DNA from: Nostoc sp. LEGE 06077
GTDB lineage: Bacteria; Cyanobacteriota; Cyanobacteriia; Cyanobacteriales; Nostocaceae
Assembly (NCBI RefSeq): GCF_015207705.1
Contig: NZ_JADEWI010000001.1
Span: 124,001 to 188,000 of the forward strand
Reading direction: 5' to 3'
Length of the DNA: 64,000 nt
Under the pieces are notes generated by a model. The model was not told the origin of the DNA. It did not search any database and saw only the letters and a list, made by a program, of their open reading frames with translations. Below are positions 24,224 to 34,174 of the stretch, in pieces. A program made the position numbers and the translations under genes. Each line of letters begins with the position of its first letter. Within the stretch, counting starts at the first letter, position 1.

Positions 24224-26992
24224 ATGTTTAACCAATTATTTCGTAGCCAACAATATATGACAATATTGCTGTTTACATTATTATTTTTAACTCAGTTAAT
24301 AATTAATAAAGTAGAAGCAAAAACTCCTCAAATTAAAGAGTTAATAACTTCCGCTAAAACAGATAATGTCGATTTGGCAGCGAGAGAAAATAACATTTAT
24401 TTCAATGAAAATTTATATGGGTTCAAAAATGTATATACTGCACAAAATATAAATTCCGAGCCGGTTAGAGTTTTTCCTAACTTTAATGATATAAATACAC
24501 CAAAATTATTTAATCCACTTCTGAGACCAGATACTGATTTTTATGAACCTGATGCAACCAAGCCAACTACTCCAAATGAGCCGGGGAAGAATCCTATTTT
24601 AGATAAAAAGAATCTACAAATATTTATATTAAATGCTCTGACGAATAGCGCCAGTAGATATCCTTGGATAATTAGCCCCAGAGATAGTTTAACTTTTGCT
24701 GCTTCCTCATTTAATTTTTTAAAAAATACTAATTATATTGATTTTTCCCTTAAATTTTCAGCAGAAGATCCCATTGTTGAGCGATTTAACTTTGCCCAAT
24801 TTCCTCAAGCAGAGCAATTCTACTGGGTATTACCCGGTAATCGAATTGTAGTAGAAACTCAGGGATGGCAAAGTGGTATTTCATATCAAGGAGAAACCAC
24901 AGACTTTGAACGTACACAGATTGTGAGATTAACTCAAAGACTTTGGGGAATGCAAGCTGTCTCCTCCCTTCCTCAAGGTTTTCAAGAACTAGTAGGGGAA
25001 ACTGGCTTAAATCAATTTTCTATTCAATCAATTGCAGCCGAATTAGTTAATCCAGTGGGTATTCCTGCACCTCCTGTTCGGATTAATAACCCAAGGATAG
25101 GGAATAGTTTAGATATAACTGCGCTCATTCCTAATCTTTCTAGCTTAAATGCCAATAATCCGCCTTTAATTTTACAATCTTTTCCTACTAATAACTTACA
25201 ACCATTATTAGGAGATGTCAGTCTCCGTAGAGGAAGTATAGTTCCTAGAGATAATTTAAAACAGGCTGGATTTATTTGGGGAAATCCTTTAACCGGCGAA
25301 AGAACACGATTTCAAGCGCCAACTACATCTATAGCAGGAATCAAATTAGGGAATCGTCAACAATTTGATAATTATGATTTGTTTGACATTTTGCTAAATC
25401 CTGATATTAGTGATAAACAACGGAATTTTTCTTACCTCAATTCACTATTTTGGGTGACTTTAGGTCAACGACAAACTCTACTCAGAACTAGAGATAAAAC
25501 AGAAAATCAAAACTGGCAGAGATTTTATTTTAGTCGTCCGCATAATCGGGCTTTATTACAGTACGATTCTTTGCTCAATAAAGCAACATATACTAATATT
25601 TATAGTAATCCTGGTGTGTCTCTATCTTTTTCTGTTGATCCAATAGATGTAGATCAGATACAAACTGCTAATACTTCTTTAGGAATGCTTGCAGGAGGAC
25701 TTTTTGAGTTAATATCTCTTCCAGAAGTAGAACAAAGTTTACAAGAAGCTCACGAGAGATTTTCTCGACAAGAAAATTTTGCACCTATCAACTCAAAATC
25801 TACCCCAGAACAAAGAAGAAAAATTAATCAAACCCTCAATCGAACATTGTTTTTAGGTAATCGGACAAGTAGTTTAGAGCAAATTTCTGGAACTTTTACC
25901 TTACCAAGTACGATTACACCCAATAGCTCTAGTATTTTCCAAATCCGCACTGGTAATTATCGTAGAGCAGTCCAATTCATAGATGGGAAACGGACTTGGA
26001 GAGAAGGTGAGACTTATATTTCTAAAATAGCTGTTTCAAATCGAAATTTTGGCGGGTTATCATCTGTTAATGTACCTATTCCTGCAAAACAAACATCTAT
26101 TTTTCCAAATAATCGCTCATCAGCTTTACAGGTGAATTTGATTAGTCCCGATGGTAAAAATTTTGTGCAGAAATTTAATTCATCTGATCCTACATCTGTG
26201 CCGGTAAATATAAATTCATTTGATTTGGCTTTTGATAATATCGAATTAAGTCAAAATGGACGATTGATTACTAATTTGCAAACTTTTAATGGATATTTAT
26301 CTTTACCTAGTCTCGAAGGTTTATGGGCTGGTTCTGCCGGCAATTGGAATTACAGTATTAATTCAGGTATCTGGTTTAATTTGAATGCAGATAATGTATT
26401 TAATATCGCCAATAATCTTGGTGTTTCAGAGCCTACATTTGGTGTTTATACTAATGGGTTATTAAACTATATTAATACTAATATAGAGTTGAATGAATCT
26501 GGGCAAACTCAAACTATTACAAGCCACATTCCCGCATTACGATTCCATTGGAATAGTGGAGCTAACTATCAAAATCCTGCTTATATAAATTTGAGTTACT
26601 CTTTTATTCATCAAGATAAATATAGAAATAACTATTCTTTAGCGACAGGGATTGTATTTTATGATGAAACTCGTCGTTTACGACAAGCTGGGTTTTTTCA
26701 GGGTGAATTGGAATTAAGCACAGGTTTGGTGTTGAAAACTAGTGGAGAACTCAGTGAAAACTTTTTCTACACATTAGAAGGTACTCAAAAAATAAACTCT
26801 AATTGGTATTTTGGCGCTTATCTGCAAAATTTTCAGGATATTAGCCGTGGTATTAAGAGTAGAGTTAATGATTTTACTTATGGATTATTAATTAAATATG
26901 ATATTCCTAGTAATGGGATGTTTTGGGAGTCTCGCTGGGGAATGAGTGGAAATACATTTGAAGCTCGTTTTGAGGGGGGCTTTCGATTCTAA
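24224..26992 (+). CDS. Predicted outer-membrane beta-barrel protein of unknown function
   Basis: 922 residues from ATG 24224; the frame is open 14 codons further up, but that part is MITE-derived. A signal-like hydrophobic segment (MTILLFTLLFLTQLIINKVEA) is followed by a long Asn/Ser-rich extracytoplasmic sequence. The last about 250 residues have alternating polar/aromatic strands and end ...FEARFEGGFRF, with the C-terminal Phe typical of outer-membrane barrels. No known domain was recognised. It is AT-rich compared with the neighbours and is a single gene. A transport, porin or exopolysaccharide role cannot be decided from sequence. Confidence 0.7.
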   Translation: MFNQLFRSQQYMTILLFTLLFLTQLIINKVEAKTPQIKELITSAKTDNVDLAARENNIYFNENLYGFKNVYTAQNINSEPVRVFPNFNDINTPKLFNPLLRPDTDFYEPDATKPTTPNEPGKNPILDKKNLQIFILNALTNSASRYPWIISPRDSLTFAASSFNFLKNTNYIDFSLKFSAEDPIVERFNFAQFPQAEQFYWVLPGNRIVVETQGWQSGISYQGETTDFERTQIVRLTQRLWGMQAVSSLPQGFQELVGETGLNQFSIQSIAAELVNPVGIPAPPVRINNPRIGNSLDITALIPNLSSLNANNPPLILQSFPTNNLQPLLGDVSLRRGSIVPRDNLKQAGFIWGNPLTGERTRFQAPTTSIAGIKLGNRQQFDNYDLFDILLNPDISDKQRNFSYLNSLFWVTLGQRQTLLRTRDKTENQNWQRFYFSRPHNRALLQYDSLLNKATYTNIYSNPGVSLSFSVDPIDVDQIQTANTSLGMLAGGLFELISLPEVEQSLQEAHERFSRQENFAPINSKSTPEQRRKINQTLNRTLFLGNRTSSLEQISGTFTLPSTITPNSSSIFQIRTGNYRRAVQFIDGKRTWREGETYISKIAVSNRNFGGLSSVNVPIPAKQTSIFPNNRSSALQVNLISPDGKNFVQKFNSSDPTSVPVNINSFDLAFDNIELSQNGRLITNLQTFNGYLSLPSLEGLWAGSAGNWNYSINSGIWFNLNADNVFNIANNLGVSEPTFGVYTNGLLNYINTNIELNESGQTQTITSHIPALRFHWNSGANYQNPAYINLSYSFIHQDKYRNNYSLATGIVFYDETRRLRQAGFFQGELELSTGLVLKTSGELSENFFYTLEGTQKINSNWYFGAYLQNFQDISRGIKSRVNDFTYGLLIKYDIPSNGMFWESRWGMSGNTFEARFEGGFRF

Positions 26993-27123
26993 ACCTGCTA
27001 ACATAAAGAACCTAAGAGGACGCATAGATAAGTTAGCAGTTTCCCTCAGTCCATAACACAAATAAATCAGACTTTAAAACGTTATTGCATAAATCCTAAC
27101 AGTATAACTTTGAAGAGAAATTT

Positions 27124-27151
27124 GTTGGGTTTTGCGATCGCTCCACCCAAC
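27124..27151. repeat. GTTGGGT...ACCCAAC palindromic repeat
   Basis: Arms GTTGGGT (27124-27130) and ACCCAAC (27145-27151) enclose a HIP1 core GCGATCGC. It belongs to the same family as the pair at 32459-32525 and lies just after the 3' end of the secreted-protein gene. Confidence 0.6.
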
Positions 27152-27185
27152 TGAAAAGTATGGAAAAAGTCTCTACAATTGCAGG

Positions 27186-27662
27186 CTAGTCTAGGCCATC
27201 ATTACCAACAGCCGCCCTGACAAGTGCTGCAAATTCATCCAGTGTCAGATTACCGTATCTTAGTTTTTCAACTATGGCTGCTCTGATAGAACCTTCTGGT
27301 ACTGTATAAGGCAGTGGTAATAGTCCGCCAGTATGGAGTGTAACGCTTGGTGTGGAAATATGAGTTACCGGATCTATATATGAAACTCCTGTAACTGTAT
27401 AACTACCGTTGAATCCTGCAAAAAACGTACCTATAGGGGGGTTGATTTGAGCAGCAGCAGTGGATAAATAATTACTAGGAGTAACATATACTACTGCACC
27501 GGCAAAAGAACCTGGATCTCCAGAGGAAAAATCACTGATTGGGCTTTCTATTAAAGTTTGTGCTGATGCTGGAGTAGATGTGAAATTTACGCAGCTAATT
27601 AATCCTGTAAGAAATAGGCCTACTTGCCATAAAATTCCAGCAGAACGAGAATATAAAGTCAT
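27186..27662 (-). CDS. Secreted hypothetical protein
   Basis: 158 residues. A clear signal peptide (ILWQVGLFLTGLISCVNF with cleavage near TPASAQ, about residue 34) precedes a small polar domain rich in Gly, Pro, Thr and Val (GTFFAGFNGSYTVTGVSYID). The C-terminus is acidic. I recognise no family. It is probably periplasmic or released. It is convergent with the outer-membrane protein gene and separated from it by a palindromic repeat. Confidence 0.6.
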   Translation of the reverse strand: MTLYSRSAGILWQVGLFLTGLISCVNFTSTPASAQTLIESPISDFSSGDPGSFAGAVVYVTPSNYLSTAAAQINPPIGTFFAGFNGSYTVTGVSYIDPVTHISTPSVTLHTGGLLPLPYTVPEGSIRAAIVEKLRYGNLTLDEFAALVRAAVGNDGLD

Positions 27663-28104
27663 TTGAGAAAATCCTTGATTTTGAGGAATTTAGTCTTGTT
27701 TGCTGGATGTTGTTTATGCAAGTTAGCAAGACTAAATTAGTCTTTTGTTGCAGTGATATAAATTCAGTCTCTAATTAAGAATGTCAGTATAATCAGTGTT
27801 TTTGATGTTGTGTCTGGCGCTTAGTTTTAGAGAATCAGTCTAATTAATAGGATATATTTTTTTTGTATTCATGGTAGAAAATTACAACAAAATAAAAGAC
27901 ATAATTTTACGGACTTTAAAGACATAAAAGGGAGTATTCTTATTGTGTTAAATTAGTCCAATTTACCAGCTATACTAAATTTCAAACAGTCTCTACGACA
28001 GCCAATAGTCGAGCGATCGCTACATCTATTAACACTTACATATCAGGCAATAATGCTCCGAGCTTCTATCCTATTCATCTCTGGGGAGATAACTCAGATT
28101 GTGC
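27663..28104. other. Gene-free interval
   Basis: 440 AT-rich bases between two minus-strand genes. It should contain the promoter of the secreted-protein gene. Nothing else was seen: no terminator with a convincing U-tract for the kinase operon, no repeat and no RNA gene. Confidence 0.3.
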
Positions 28105-29358
28105 TTACAAAGGCAAGATGATGACAAATTCAGTTCCTTGATTGAGGGTGGAATTAACCTTAATTGCGCCGCCATGCTTTTCAACTATAATTTGATGAGC
28201 GATCGCTAGTCCCAATCCTGTACCTTTACCAACTGCTTTCGTGGTGAATAAACTGTCAAACATCCGTTGTCTCACCTCGTCTGTCATCCCAATACCGTTA
28301 TCAGCAATCCGAATCGTGAGATCTTTCGGGCTGGACATTTCTGTGGAGATTTTGATTATCAAGGAATCATCGGCTCGCTTTTTTTGCTGCCAAACATCTT
28401 CTAAAGCATCAACGGCATTAGCTAAGATATTCATAAACACTTGATTGAGTTGCCCTGGATAACACTCAACCTTTAGTAAAGCCGCATATTGTTTGAGGAT
28501 TTGAATTTCAGGGCGCGCCCCAAACCCTTTCAGGCGGTGGCGCAGAATTAACAGTGTACTATCAAGTCCTTCATGAACATCAAACTTAACTTTTGCCGAT
28601 GTGTCAGTACGAGCAAAGTTGCGTAGTGAAACAGAAATATCTTCAATTCTTTGGGCGCTAACCTGCATAGAATTGAGGAGTTTTGGTAAATCTTCTAAGA
28701 GAAATTCTAAATCTGTTTGAGCGATCGCATCTTGAATAACTTCTGGTAATTGCTCATAATGTTGCTGACATAATTGCAGAATTTTCGACAAATCCGTAAC
28801 ATATTCTTGTGCGGGAGGAAGATTGCTCACAATACAGCTAATGGGATTATTCATTTCATGGGCTACACCTGCAACCAACTGACCAAGCATGGACAGCTTT
28901 TCTTGTTGTACCAGTTGCACTTGTGCTTGTTTTAAGGCTGCTGTGCGCTCTATTACCCGTTGTTCCAGATCATCGGTCAATTGCTTAAGTTGCAAGTGCA
29001 TTTGCACCCTGGCAATTACTTCTGCTTGTTCAAAGGGTTTAGGAATGTAATCAACTGCACCTAAAGAAAGTCCTTTCACCTTATTTTCCGTATCCGCCAA
29101 TGCTGTCATAAAAATAATTGGGATGCTTTGGGTAATAGGATCAGCTTTGAGTTTCTGACAGGTTTCAAAGCCATCTATTCCTGGCATCTGCACATCTAAT
29201 AAAATCAGTACTGGTGGTTTATGCTGGACTAATTCAATTGCACTTTCTCCATCTTCAGCAACTCTCACCGCAAAACCTGCGCTTTTTAGTGCTTGTGATA
29301 AGACTGACAAATTAGTGGGATTATCATCAACAATTAAAATAAATTCTGAGTTTGGCAT
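28105..29358 (-). CDS. Response-regulator/histidine-kinase hybrid (REC-HisKA-HATPase)
   Basis: 417 residues. An N-terminal receiver domain (acidic pair D11/D12, phospho-acceptor D55 in LILLDVQMPG, lysine in YIPKPF) is followed by a coiled linker. The kinase core has phospho-acceptor H167 (AGVAHEMNNPIS) and the ATPase boxes IRIADNGIGMTDE and GKGTGLGLAIAHQI. Such REC-first kinases relay phosphate received from a partner. It lies 48 bp downstream of the MASE1 kinase and is very likely co-transcribed, so the two may form a phosphorelay. Confidence 0.88.
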   Translation of the reverse strand: MPNSEFILIVDDNPTNLSVLSQALKSAGFAVRVAEDGESAIELVQHKPPVLILLDVQMPGIDGFETCQKLKADPITQSIPIIFMTALADTENKVKGLSLGAVDYIPKPFEQAEVIARVQMHLQLKQLTDDLEQRVIERTAALKQAQVQLVQQEKLSMLGQLVAGVAHEMNNPISCIVSNLPPAQEYVTDLSKILQLCQQHYEQLPEVIQDAIAQTDLEFLLEDLPKLLNSMQVSAQRIEDISVSLRNFARTDTSAKVKFDVHEGLDSTLLILRHRLKGFGARPEIQILKQYAALLKVECYPGQLNQVFMNILANAVDALEDVWQQKKRADDSLIIKISTEMSSPKDLTIRIADNGIGMTDEVRQRMFDSLFTTKAVGKGTGLGLAIAHQIIVEKHGGAIKVNSTLNQGTEFVIILPL

Positions 29359-29406
29359 TGCTTTAACTATCGCCCTTTATTAACAATAATTAACATTATT
29401 AATCTT

Positions 29407-31821
29407 CTAGTTATTTTGATTTATCCATTGCGTTAACACTTCTCTGAGCTTTTTCATTTGAAAATTTTCCGCCAATTGGATTACTTGTTGAGCAAAATTA
29501 GCATAAATAGGATTACTAGCCTTTAAATCATTGGCTGCTTGCAATAATCCATCAATATTACCTCCTTTAGCCAACTCATATAAGTGAGTCAATATATCAA
29601 CAGTGGGTAAAGTCAAATCATTGTAATTAGATATAACATTAGCTTTCTTGGGATTGTCATCAATTAAAGAGCTTGGCGCATATATCCAAATTAAATTTAG
29701 ATGTACTCGCAGTAGTTCTAGTAAAACTTCAGCGACAATAGGCTTAGATAAGAAGGCATTCGCCCCAACATCTAAACTCTGATTTTGGTCACTATCAAAC
29801 ACGCTGGCAGAAGTAGCAATAATTACAACATTTTGTAATTGAGGAGATTGTTTAATCTGTCGGATAAATTCAAAGCCATCCATCACAGGCATGATTAAAT
29901 CAGTAATAATTAAATCAGGTAAAGAAGCTACAGCCTGATTAATTCCCTCTGCTCCATTACTAGCGTCAATTAATTCAAATCCAATGGGTTCTAGTAAATT
30001 GAGCAGCACAGAACGGTTTTCCCATTTATCATCTACTAATAAAATGTTGCGTTTTTTGCCTTGATAACCTGTGATAGCGCCTTGTGACATTATCCTAGAA
30101 CTTGCTGCCCATTGTTTTGCTTCTGGTAATTCCACTTCAAACGAAAAAATACTACCTTGACCAACTTGACTTTTAACTTGTAAATTACTGTCCATCAGAT
30201 AGACGATTTTTTGACTAATAGCTAATCCTAATCCGGTGCCTTCAGCTTGTTTTTTAATCTCGCCTACTTGCTCAAAGGGTAGGAAGATTTTCTGCAATTG
30301 TGCCGTTGTCATTCCTACACCTGTATCTTCAACTTGAAAGCGAATTTTATAGTTGATTATTTGTTGTTTTTCTGTTTGACTAATGACATCTACTTTTAAA
30401 GTAACGCCCCCTTGATCTGTAAATTTAATTGCATTACCTAAAAGATTAATTAGCACTTGCCTTAATCTTTTTTCATCAGCTTGAATGCCAATGGGCAATT
30501 GAGGGTCTGGCTGATAATTGAAAGCAATTACTTTTTGATCAGCTTTTATCCGACAGATTTCCACAACTCCTTCTAGAAATGAAGGAAGATGAAAATCAAT
30601 GGGATGTAATTCCATTTTGCGGGCTTCGATTTTCGATAAATCCAGCACATCATTAATTAAAGTTAAGAGATGAAAGCCGCATTGATGAATAATTTCAATA
30701 CCTTTAGATCCTTTTTCTGTTAAGGTTTCAGTTCGTTGTAAGATTTGAGTGTAACCGAGGATGCCATTTAAGGGTGTGCGTAATTCATGGCTCATGTTGG
30801 CGAGAAATTCACTTTTGGCTTGATTAGCAACTTCTGCAATATTTTTAGCTTCCTGGAGTTCAGCCGTGCGTTCTGCTACACGCTGTTCTAGTTCATCATT
30901 AGCTTGGCGGAGAATCATGGCTGATTTTTGATTTTCATGTGTTACCGCAGAGATGATAAAAGTAGTGATAGCGATGACACAGATGAATGATTGCAGCAAA
31001 ATGAGTGATTCATTAGGCGATTGTTGTTTGGCAAAGGAACCAAAACCGTTAACAGTACCAAAAACTGCGATCGCTGAGACAATCAGTACAGCTAAAGTCG
31101 ATATCCGCGCTTCAAATCGATATGCTGTCCAAATCAGTGGAGGAATAATCATGTATTCAATTGGGTATCCCCCAGAAAAAGCCACCCGAACAACCGCCAT
31201 CATTAACAGTAAAACAAATGCTAGTTCGATAATTTGTCGCCGACGAAAACTTCTTGGTGATGGAGACTTTTGCAACCATGCCAACAGTAAAGGTGTGACA
31301 ATTAAAATACCTGCACTGTCCGATGTTAGCCAGGTTTGAAAAACGTTACCGAATACTGTCCAAGGTGCAATCCCACTGATACACAGCGTCAGTGCAGCCA
31401 GTACAGAACTGATCAGGGGACTGGGTATAGTGATAACTATAAATTTAAAAACATCTTGCGATCGCTCTAAAAAATGGCGGCGCTTAATAAATCGCTGAAT
31501 TAAAAAAGTTGCAACAAAAGGTGTAATTAAATTAACGGCAGGGATAATAGTACTAATTACAAGATTATGTTTAAAAAAAATAATATAACTAACAATAAAA
31601 TCGCTGACAAATAAGATAGGCCAAACCCGATAGCCTATTAATAACATTCCCGCTACAAATACACCCAAGGAAGGCCAAAATGCCGATGCACCACCGACAA
31701 ATGTCATAGATAAACCGATGTATCCTAGTCCGAGGTGAACTAGAGGAATAATCAGCGCTGCTAAGATAAATGGGCAGTCAAGCTTGACTAGGAGTTGCTG
31801 CTTTATCGTATTTAGCTGCAT
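29407..31821 (-). CDS. MASE1 membrane hybrid sensor kinase (MASE1-HisKA-HATPase-REC)
   Basis: 804 residues. The N-terminal 300 residues hold about eight hydrophobic helices of the MASE1 sensor type (LILAALIIPLVHLGLGYIGL is close to the signature start). A coiled coil RVAERTAELQEAKNIAE leads to HisKA with H345 (ANMSHELRTPLNG), then N-box LLGNAIKFTDQ, G1 DTGVGM, G2 GTGLGLAIS. The receiver domain has D641 (IITDLIMPVMDG). A further 100 residues at the C-terminus resemble an Hpt-like helical bundle lacking a clear histidine motif. It is the first gene of a two-kinase operon. Confidence 0.87.
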   Translation of the reverse strand: MQLNTIKQQLLVKLDCPFILAALIIPLVHLGLGYIGLSMTFVGGASAFWPSLGVFVAGMLLIGYRVWPILFVSDFIVSYIIFFKHNLVISTIIPAVNLITPFVATFLIQRFIKRRHFLERSQDVFKFIVITIPSPLISSVLAALTLCISGIAPWTVFGNVFQTWLTSDSAGILIVTPLLLAWLQKSPSPRSFRRRQIIELAFVLLLMMAVVRVAFSGGYPIEYMIIPPLIWTAYRFEARISTLAVLIVSAIAVFGTVNGFGSFAKQQSPNESLILLQSFICVIAITTFIISAVTHENQKSAMILRQANDELEQRVAERTAELQEAKNIAEVANQAKSEFLANMSHELRTPLNGILGYTQILQRTETLTEKGSKGIEIIHQCGFHLLTLINDVLDLSKIEARKMELHPIDFHLPSFLEGVVEICRIKADQKVIAFNYQPDPQLPIGIQADEKRLRQVLINLLGNAIKFTDQGGVTLKVDVISQTEKQQIINYKIRFQVEDTGVGMTTAQLQKIFLPFEQVGEIKKQAEGTGLGLAISQKIVYLMDSNLQVKSQVGQGSIFSFEVELPEAKQWAASSRIMSQGAITGYQGKKRNILLVDDKWENRSVLLNLLEPIGFELIDASNGAEGINQAVASLPDLIITDLIMPVMDGFEFIRQIKQSPQLQNVVIIATSASVFDSDQNQSLDVGANAFLSKPIVAEVLLELLRVHLNLIWIYAPSSLIDDNPKKANVISNYNDLTLPTVDILTHLYELAKGGNIDGLLQAANDLKASNPIYANFAQQVIQLAENFQMKKLREVLTQWINQNN

Positions 31822-31962
31822 TTATAGTCTCCATACGAATTGCAGAAGGAATTTAACCTTCAACAAAGGTTGTCTAACTTATGATTCCCAAAGAAGTAGA
31901 TCGTTACAAGTAAAGCATTAGTTTTTTTTGATCCCAAAGGATTTACGCAAAAGTATGAAGAA

Positions 31963-32083
31963 ACGTAGACGCGCCAGCGGCTTCCCGTACTCCTTCGGAG
32001 AACCCGAAGGGTAGGGTACCGCAAAGGACGCATAGACACGAAGTTGCTTCCCAAAGGGTAGGACACAAAGTTATAAGAGTTTA
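31963..32083. repeat. Dispersed GTAGACGCG / AGCGGCTTCCCG repeat, copy 1
   Basis: It begins ACGTAGACGCG, contains AGCGGCTTCCCG, GAAGGGTAGGGTACCGCAAA and ends GTTATAAGAGTTT. A near copy lies at 38992-39088 in the same orientation. Nested short palindromes such as CCTTCGGAG make it fold strongly. It forms the region immediately upstream of the gene at 32089. Confidence 0.7.
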
Positions 32084-32088
32084 AGATT

Positions 32089-32448
32089 ATGGCTGTCAGC
32101 ACTAAAAATCGGCGGAAAATTGTAATTAATAATCGTAAATTTATCTGGTATATAAAAGATGATCCAGATTCGGCTGATTTTGTCTTACACGTAACTTCTG
32201 AAAATAAAGATTTTATTGTTAAATATCATTTACAGCAGCCTGCATCAACACGTTATTTAATTATCATTGGTAAAGAATTTCCTGGGCTACCAGATGCAGG
32301 TAATAAATGGATTCGTGTACTTTGTCCACAATGGGAAATAGATTCGATTATTACTCCATTGTCTGTGCGCCAGTTAATTGAATGGTGTCTTTTTAGTGAA
32401 CGTGAATTAATCAGAGTTAACTGGCTAGGACAACAGGCAACAACTTAG
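32089..32448 (+). CDS. Hypothetical protein of 119 residues
   Basis: The frame starts MAVSTKNRRKIVINNRKFIW at ATG 32089. It reads as a compact alpha/beta protein: WYIKDDPDSADFVLHVTSEN, YLIIIGKEFPGLPDAGNKWI, and the terminal helix IITPLSVRQLIEWCLFSERE. No known family was recognised. The composition and absence of low-complexity sequence suggest a real gene. It is monocistronic, flanked by repeats on both sides, with the GTAGACGCG element directly upstream. Confidence 0.6.
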   Translation: MAVSTKNRRKIVINNRKFIWYIKDDPDSADFVLHVTSENKDFIVKYHLQQPASTRYLIIIGKEFPGLPDAGNKWIRVLCPQWEIDSIITPLSVRQLIEWCLFSERELIRVNWLGQQATT

Positions 32449-32458
32449 ACTGGTGTAA

Positions 32459-32525
32459 GTTGGGTGGAGGAACGGAACCCAACATTCTCAAGGCTTTGTT
32501 GGGTTACGCTATCGCTACACCCAAC
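32459..32525. repeat. Double GTTGGGT...ACCCAAC repeat
   Basis: Two palindromic units in tandem: GTTGGGT 32459 with ACCCAAC 32477-32483, and GTTGGGT 32498 with ACCCAAC 32519-32525. They lie just 3' of the hypothetical gene and resemble the unit at 27124-27151. Confidence 0.65.
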
Positions 32526-32680
32526 CTACTATTCTCTGAACTTTTGTAGTCAAATTGAAGGTAATTTAGATGACTATAAACTAGAAAATCTTATTCTTAC
32601 TGAGGTACAGTGAAAATAATTAACCGCAGATTGCTATAGATAAATTCGTACCTCAGCATACTAGGAAATCTGAATAAGTC

Positions 32681-34036
32681 TTACAATCTCAACTGTAAAC
32701 CCTGAATTGCATAATCCAATAACTCCATTGGGTGCATCACCGAAATATCTTTCCCCTGTAATTCTAAATGTTTGGTAATTTGTAAAGCACAACCAGGATT
32801 TGGAGAAGCAATTAAATTAGCACCAGTATTTAATAAATTCTGGACTTTTTGTTTACCTAATTCCTCTGCTACTTCTGGTTGCAGTAGATTATAAACACCA
32901 GCACTACCACAACATAAAGCCGCATCTAAAGGTTCTCTTAAAGTCACGCCGGGAATTTGGAGTAATAATTGACGCGGTTGCAGACTAATTTTTTGCCCAT
33001 GTAATAAATGACAAGCATCTTGATAAACCAAAGTTAAAGGTTTATCTGTGATTGGTGATAGTTTGGCTGTTAAGCCAACAGTTGCTAAAAACTCTTGCGC
33101 GTCTTTAACTTTAGCTGCAAAATTCTCCGCTTTTTCTCGATACTCTGGATCATCAGCTAAAATGTGCGCGTATTCTTTTAATGTATGTCCACAACCAGCA
33201 GCATTAATAATAACAAAATCTACATTAGTATTAGCAAAACTATCAATCATCTGTCTGGCTAAGGCTTTGGCTTGTTCTGTTTGTCCTTGGTGTTCGGGAA
33301 GTGCAGCACAACAACCTTGAGATTTGGGAATCACAACTTCACAACCATTTGCTGTTAATACTCGTACTGTCGCCTCATTTACAGGTGAGAAAAACAGCCG
33401 TTGCACACATCCCAAAATCATCCCAACTCGATAGCGTTTCTGTCCCTTTGCCGGAATAATATCTGGTAAATTATCTTGAAATGATTTGACAGTAATTTGT
33501 GGCAGAATTGATTCCATTGCTGCCAATCGTGGCGAGATATTTTTGAGAATGCCAGTTGACTGCAATAACTTAGAAAATCCCAACTTTTGATAAACAAATA
33601 ACGGCACAAGTAAAATGCGTAAAATATCTGGGTTGGGAAACAGAGAAAATATTAAGTGACGTATAATTTTATCTGGTAAACTGCGGGAATAATTACGTTC
33701 AACTTGGTGGCGAGTTGCGGAAATTAGTTTGTCGTATTGTACGCCGGAAGGACAAGTGGAAACACAAGCAAGACACCCTAAACAAGTATCAAAATGTTCA
33801 ACTGTGGCTGTATTTAGGGCAATTTCCCCTTCATTAATTGCATCCATCAGATAGATACGCCCTCTGGGAGAATCCATCTCTTTACCAATTACTCGATAAC
33901 TAGGACAAGTTGAAAGACAAAATCCACAATGTACACAAGTATCAATCAACTTGGGGTCAGGTGGATGATTATTATCAAAACCTTTTAAATTTTTAATACT
34001 AGCGGTATTGTTAACAGAATTTTCTGAAACTTGCAT
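32681..34036 (-). CDS. glcF: Glycolate dehydrogenase iron-sulfur subunit GlcF
   Basis: 451 residues. Two 4Fe-4S motifs near the N-terminus, CVHCGFCLSTCP (C34, C37, C40, C44) and CLGCLACVSTCP (C85, C88, C91, C95), are followed by two CCG domains (GCVQRLFF...CCAALPEHQG and DACHLLHGQ...CCGSAGVY). This is the GlcF/LutA-type electron-transfer subunit, oxidising glycolate together with GlcD and GlcE and passing electrons to the quinone pool in photorespiratory glycolate use. It is the third gene of the minus-strand glcD-glcE-glcF set. Confidence 0.9.
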   Translation of the reverse strand: MQVSENSVNNTASIKNLKGFDNNHPPDPKLIDTCVHCGFCLSTCPSYRVIGKEMDSPRGRIYLMDAINEGEIALNTATVEHFDTCLGCLACVSTCPSGVQYDKLISATRHQVERNYSRSLPDKIIRHLIFSLFPNPDILRILLVPLFVYQKLGFSKLLQSTGILKNISPRLAAMESILPQITVKSFQDNLPDIIPAKGQKRYRVGMILGCVQRLFFSPVNEATVRVLTANGCEVVIPKSQGCCAALPEHQGQTEQAKALARQMIDSFANTNVDFVIINAAGCGHTLKEYAHILADDPEYREKAENFAAKVKDAQEFLATVGLTAKLSPITDKPLTLVYQDACHLLHGQKISLQPRQLLLQIPGVTLREPLDAALCCGSAGVYNLLQPEVAEELGKQKVQNLLNTGANLIASPNPGCALQITKHLELQGKDISVMHPMELLDYAIQGLQLRL

Positions 34037-34174
34037 ATTTTTCCTCTAAGTTGAAAGTGCTGTTAGCGGTAGCGGGGCGTTCAGCCCGTGCTGAGTGCTA
34101 AGTAAACATACTAGTCACTCTTTTATGCTGGTCTATGAAATAAGTTTCAATAGGAATTTATTGGTATTAGTGAG

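Noticed and set aside
24034-24231. 65-codon plus-strand frame
   Set aside because: Mostly translation of the 119-bp MITE.
31860-32102. 80-codon minus-strand frame
   Set aside because: It is repeat DNA (GTAGACGCG element) read in one frame.
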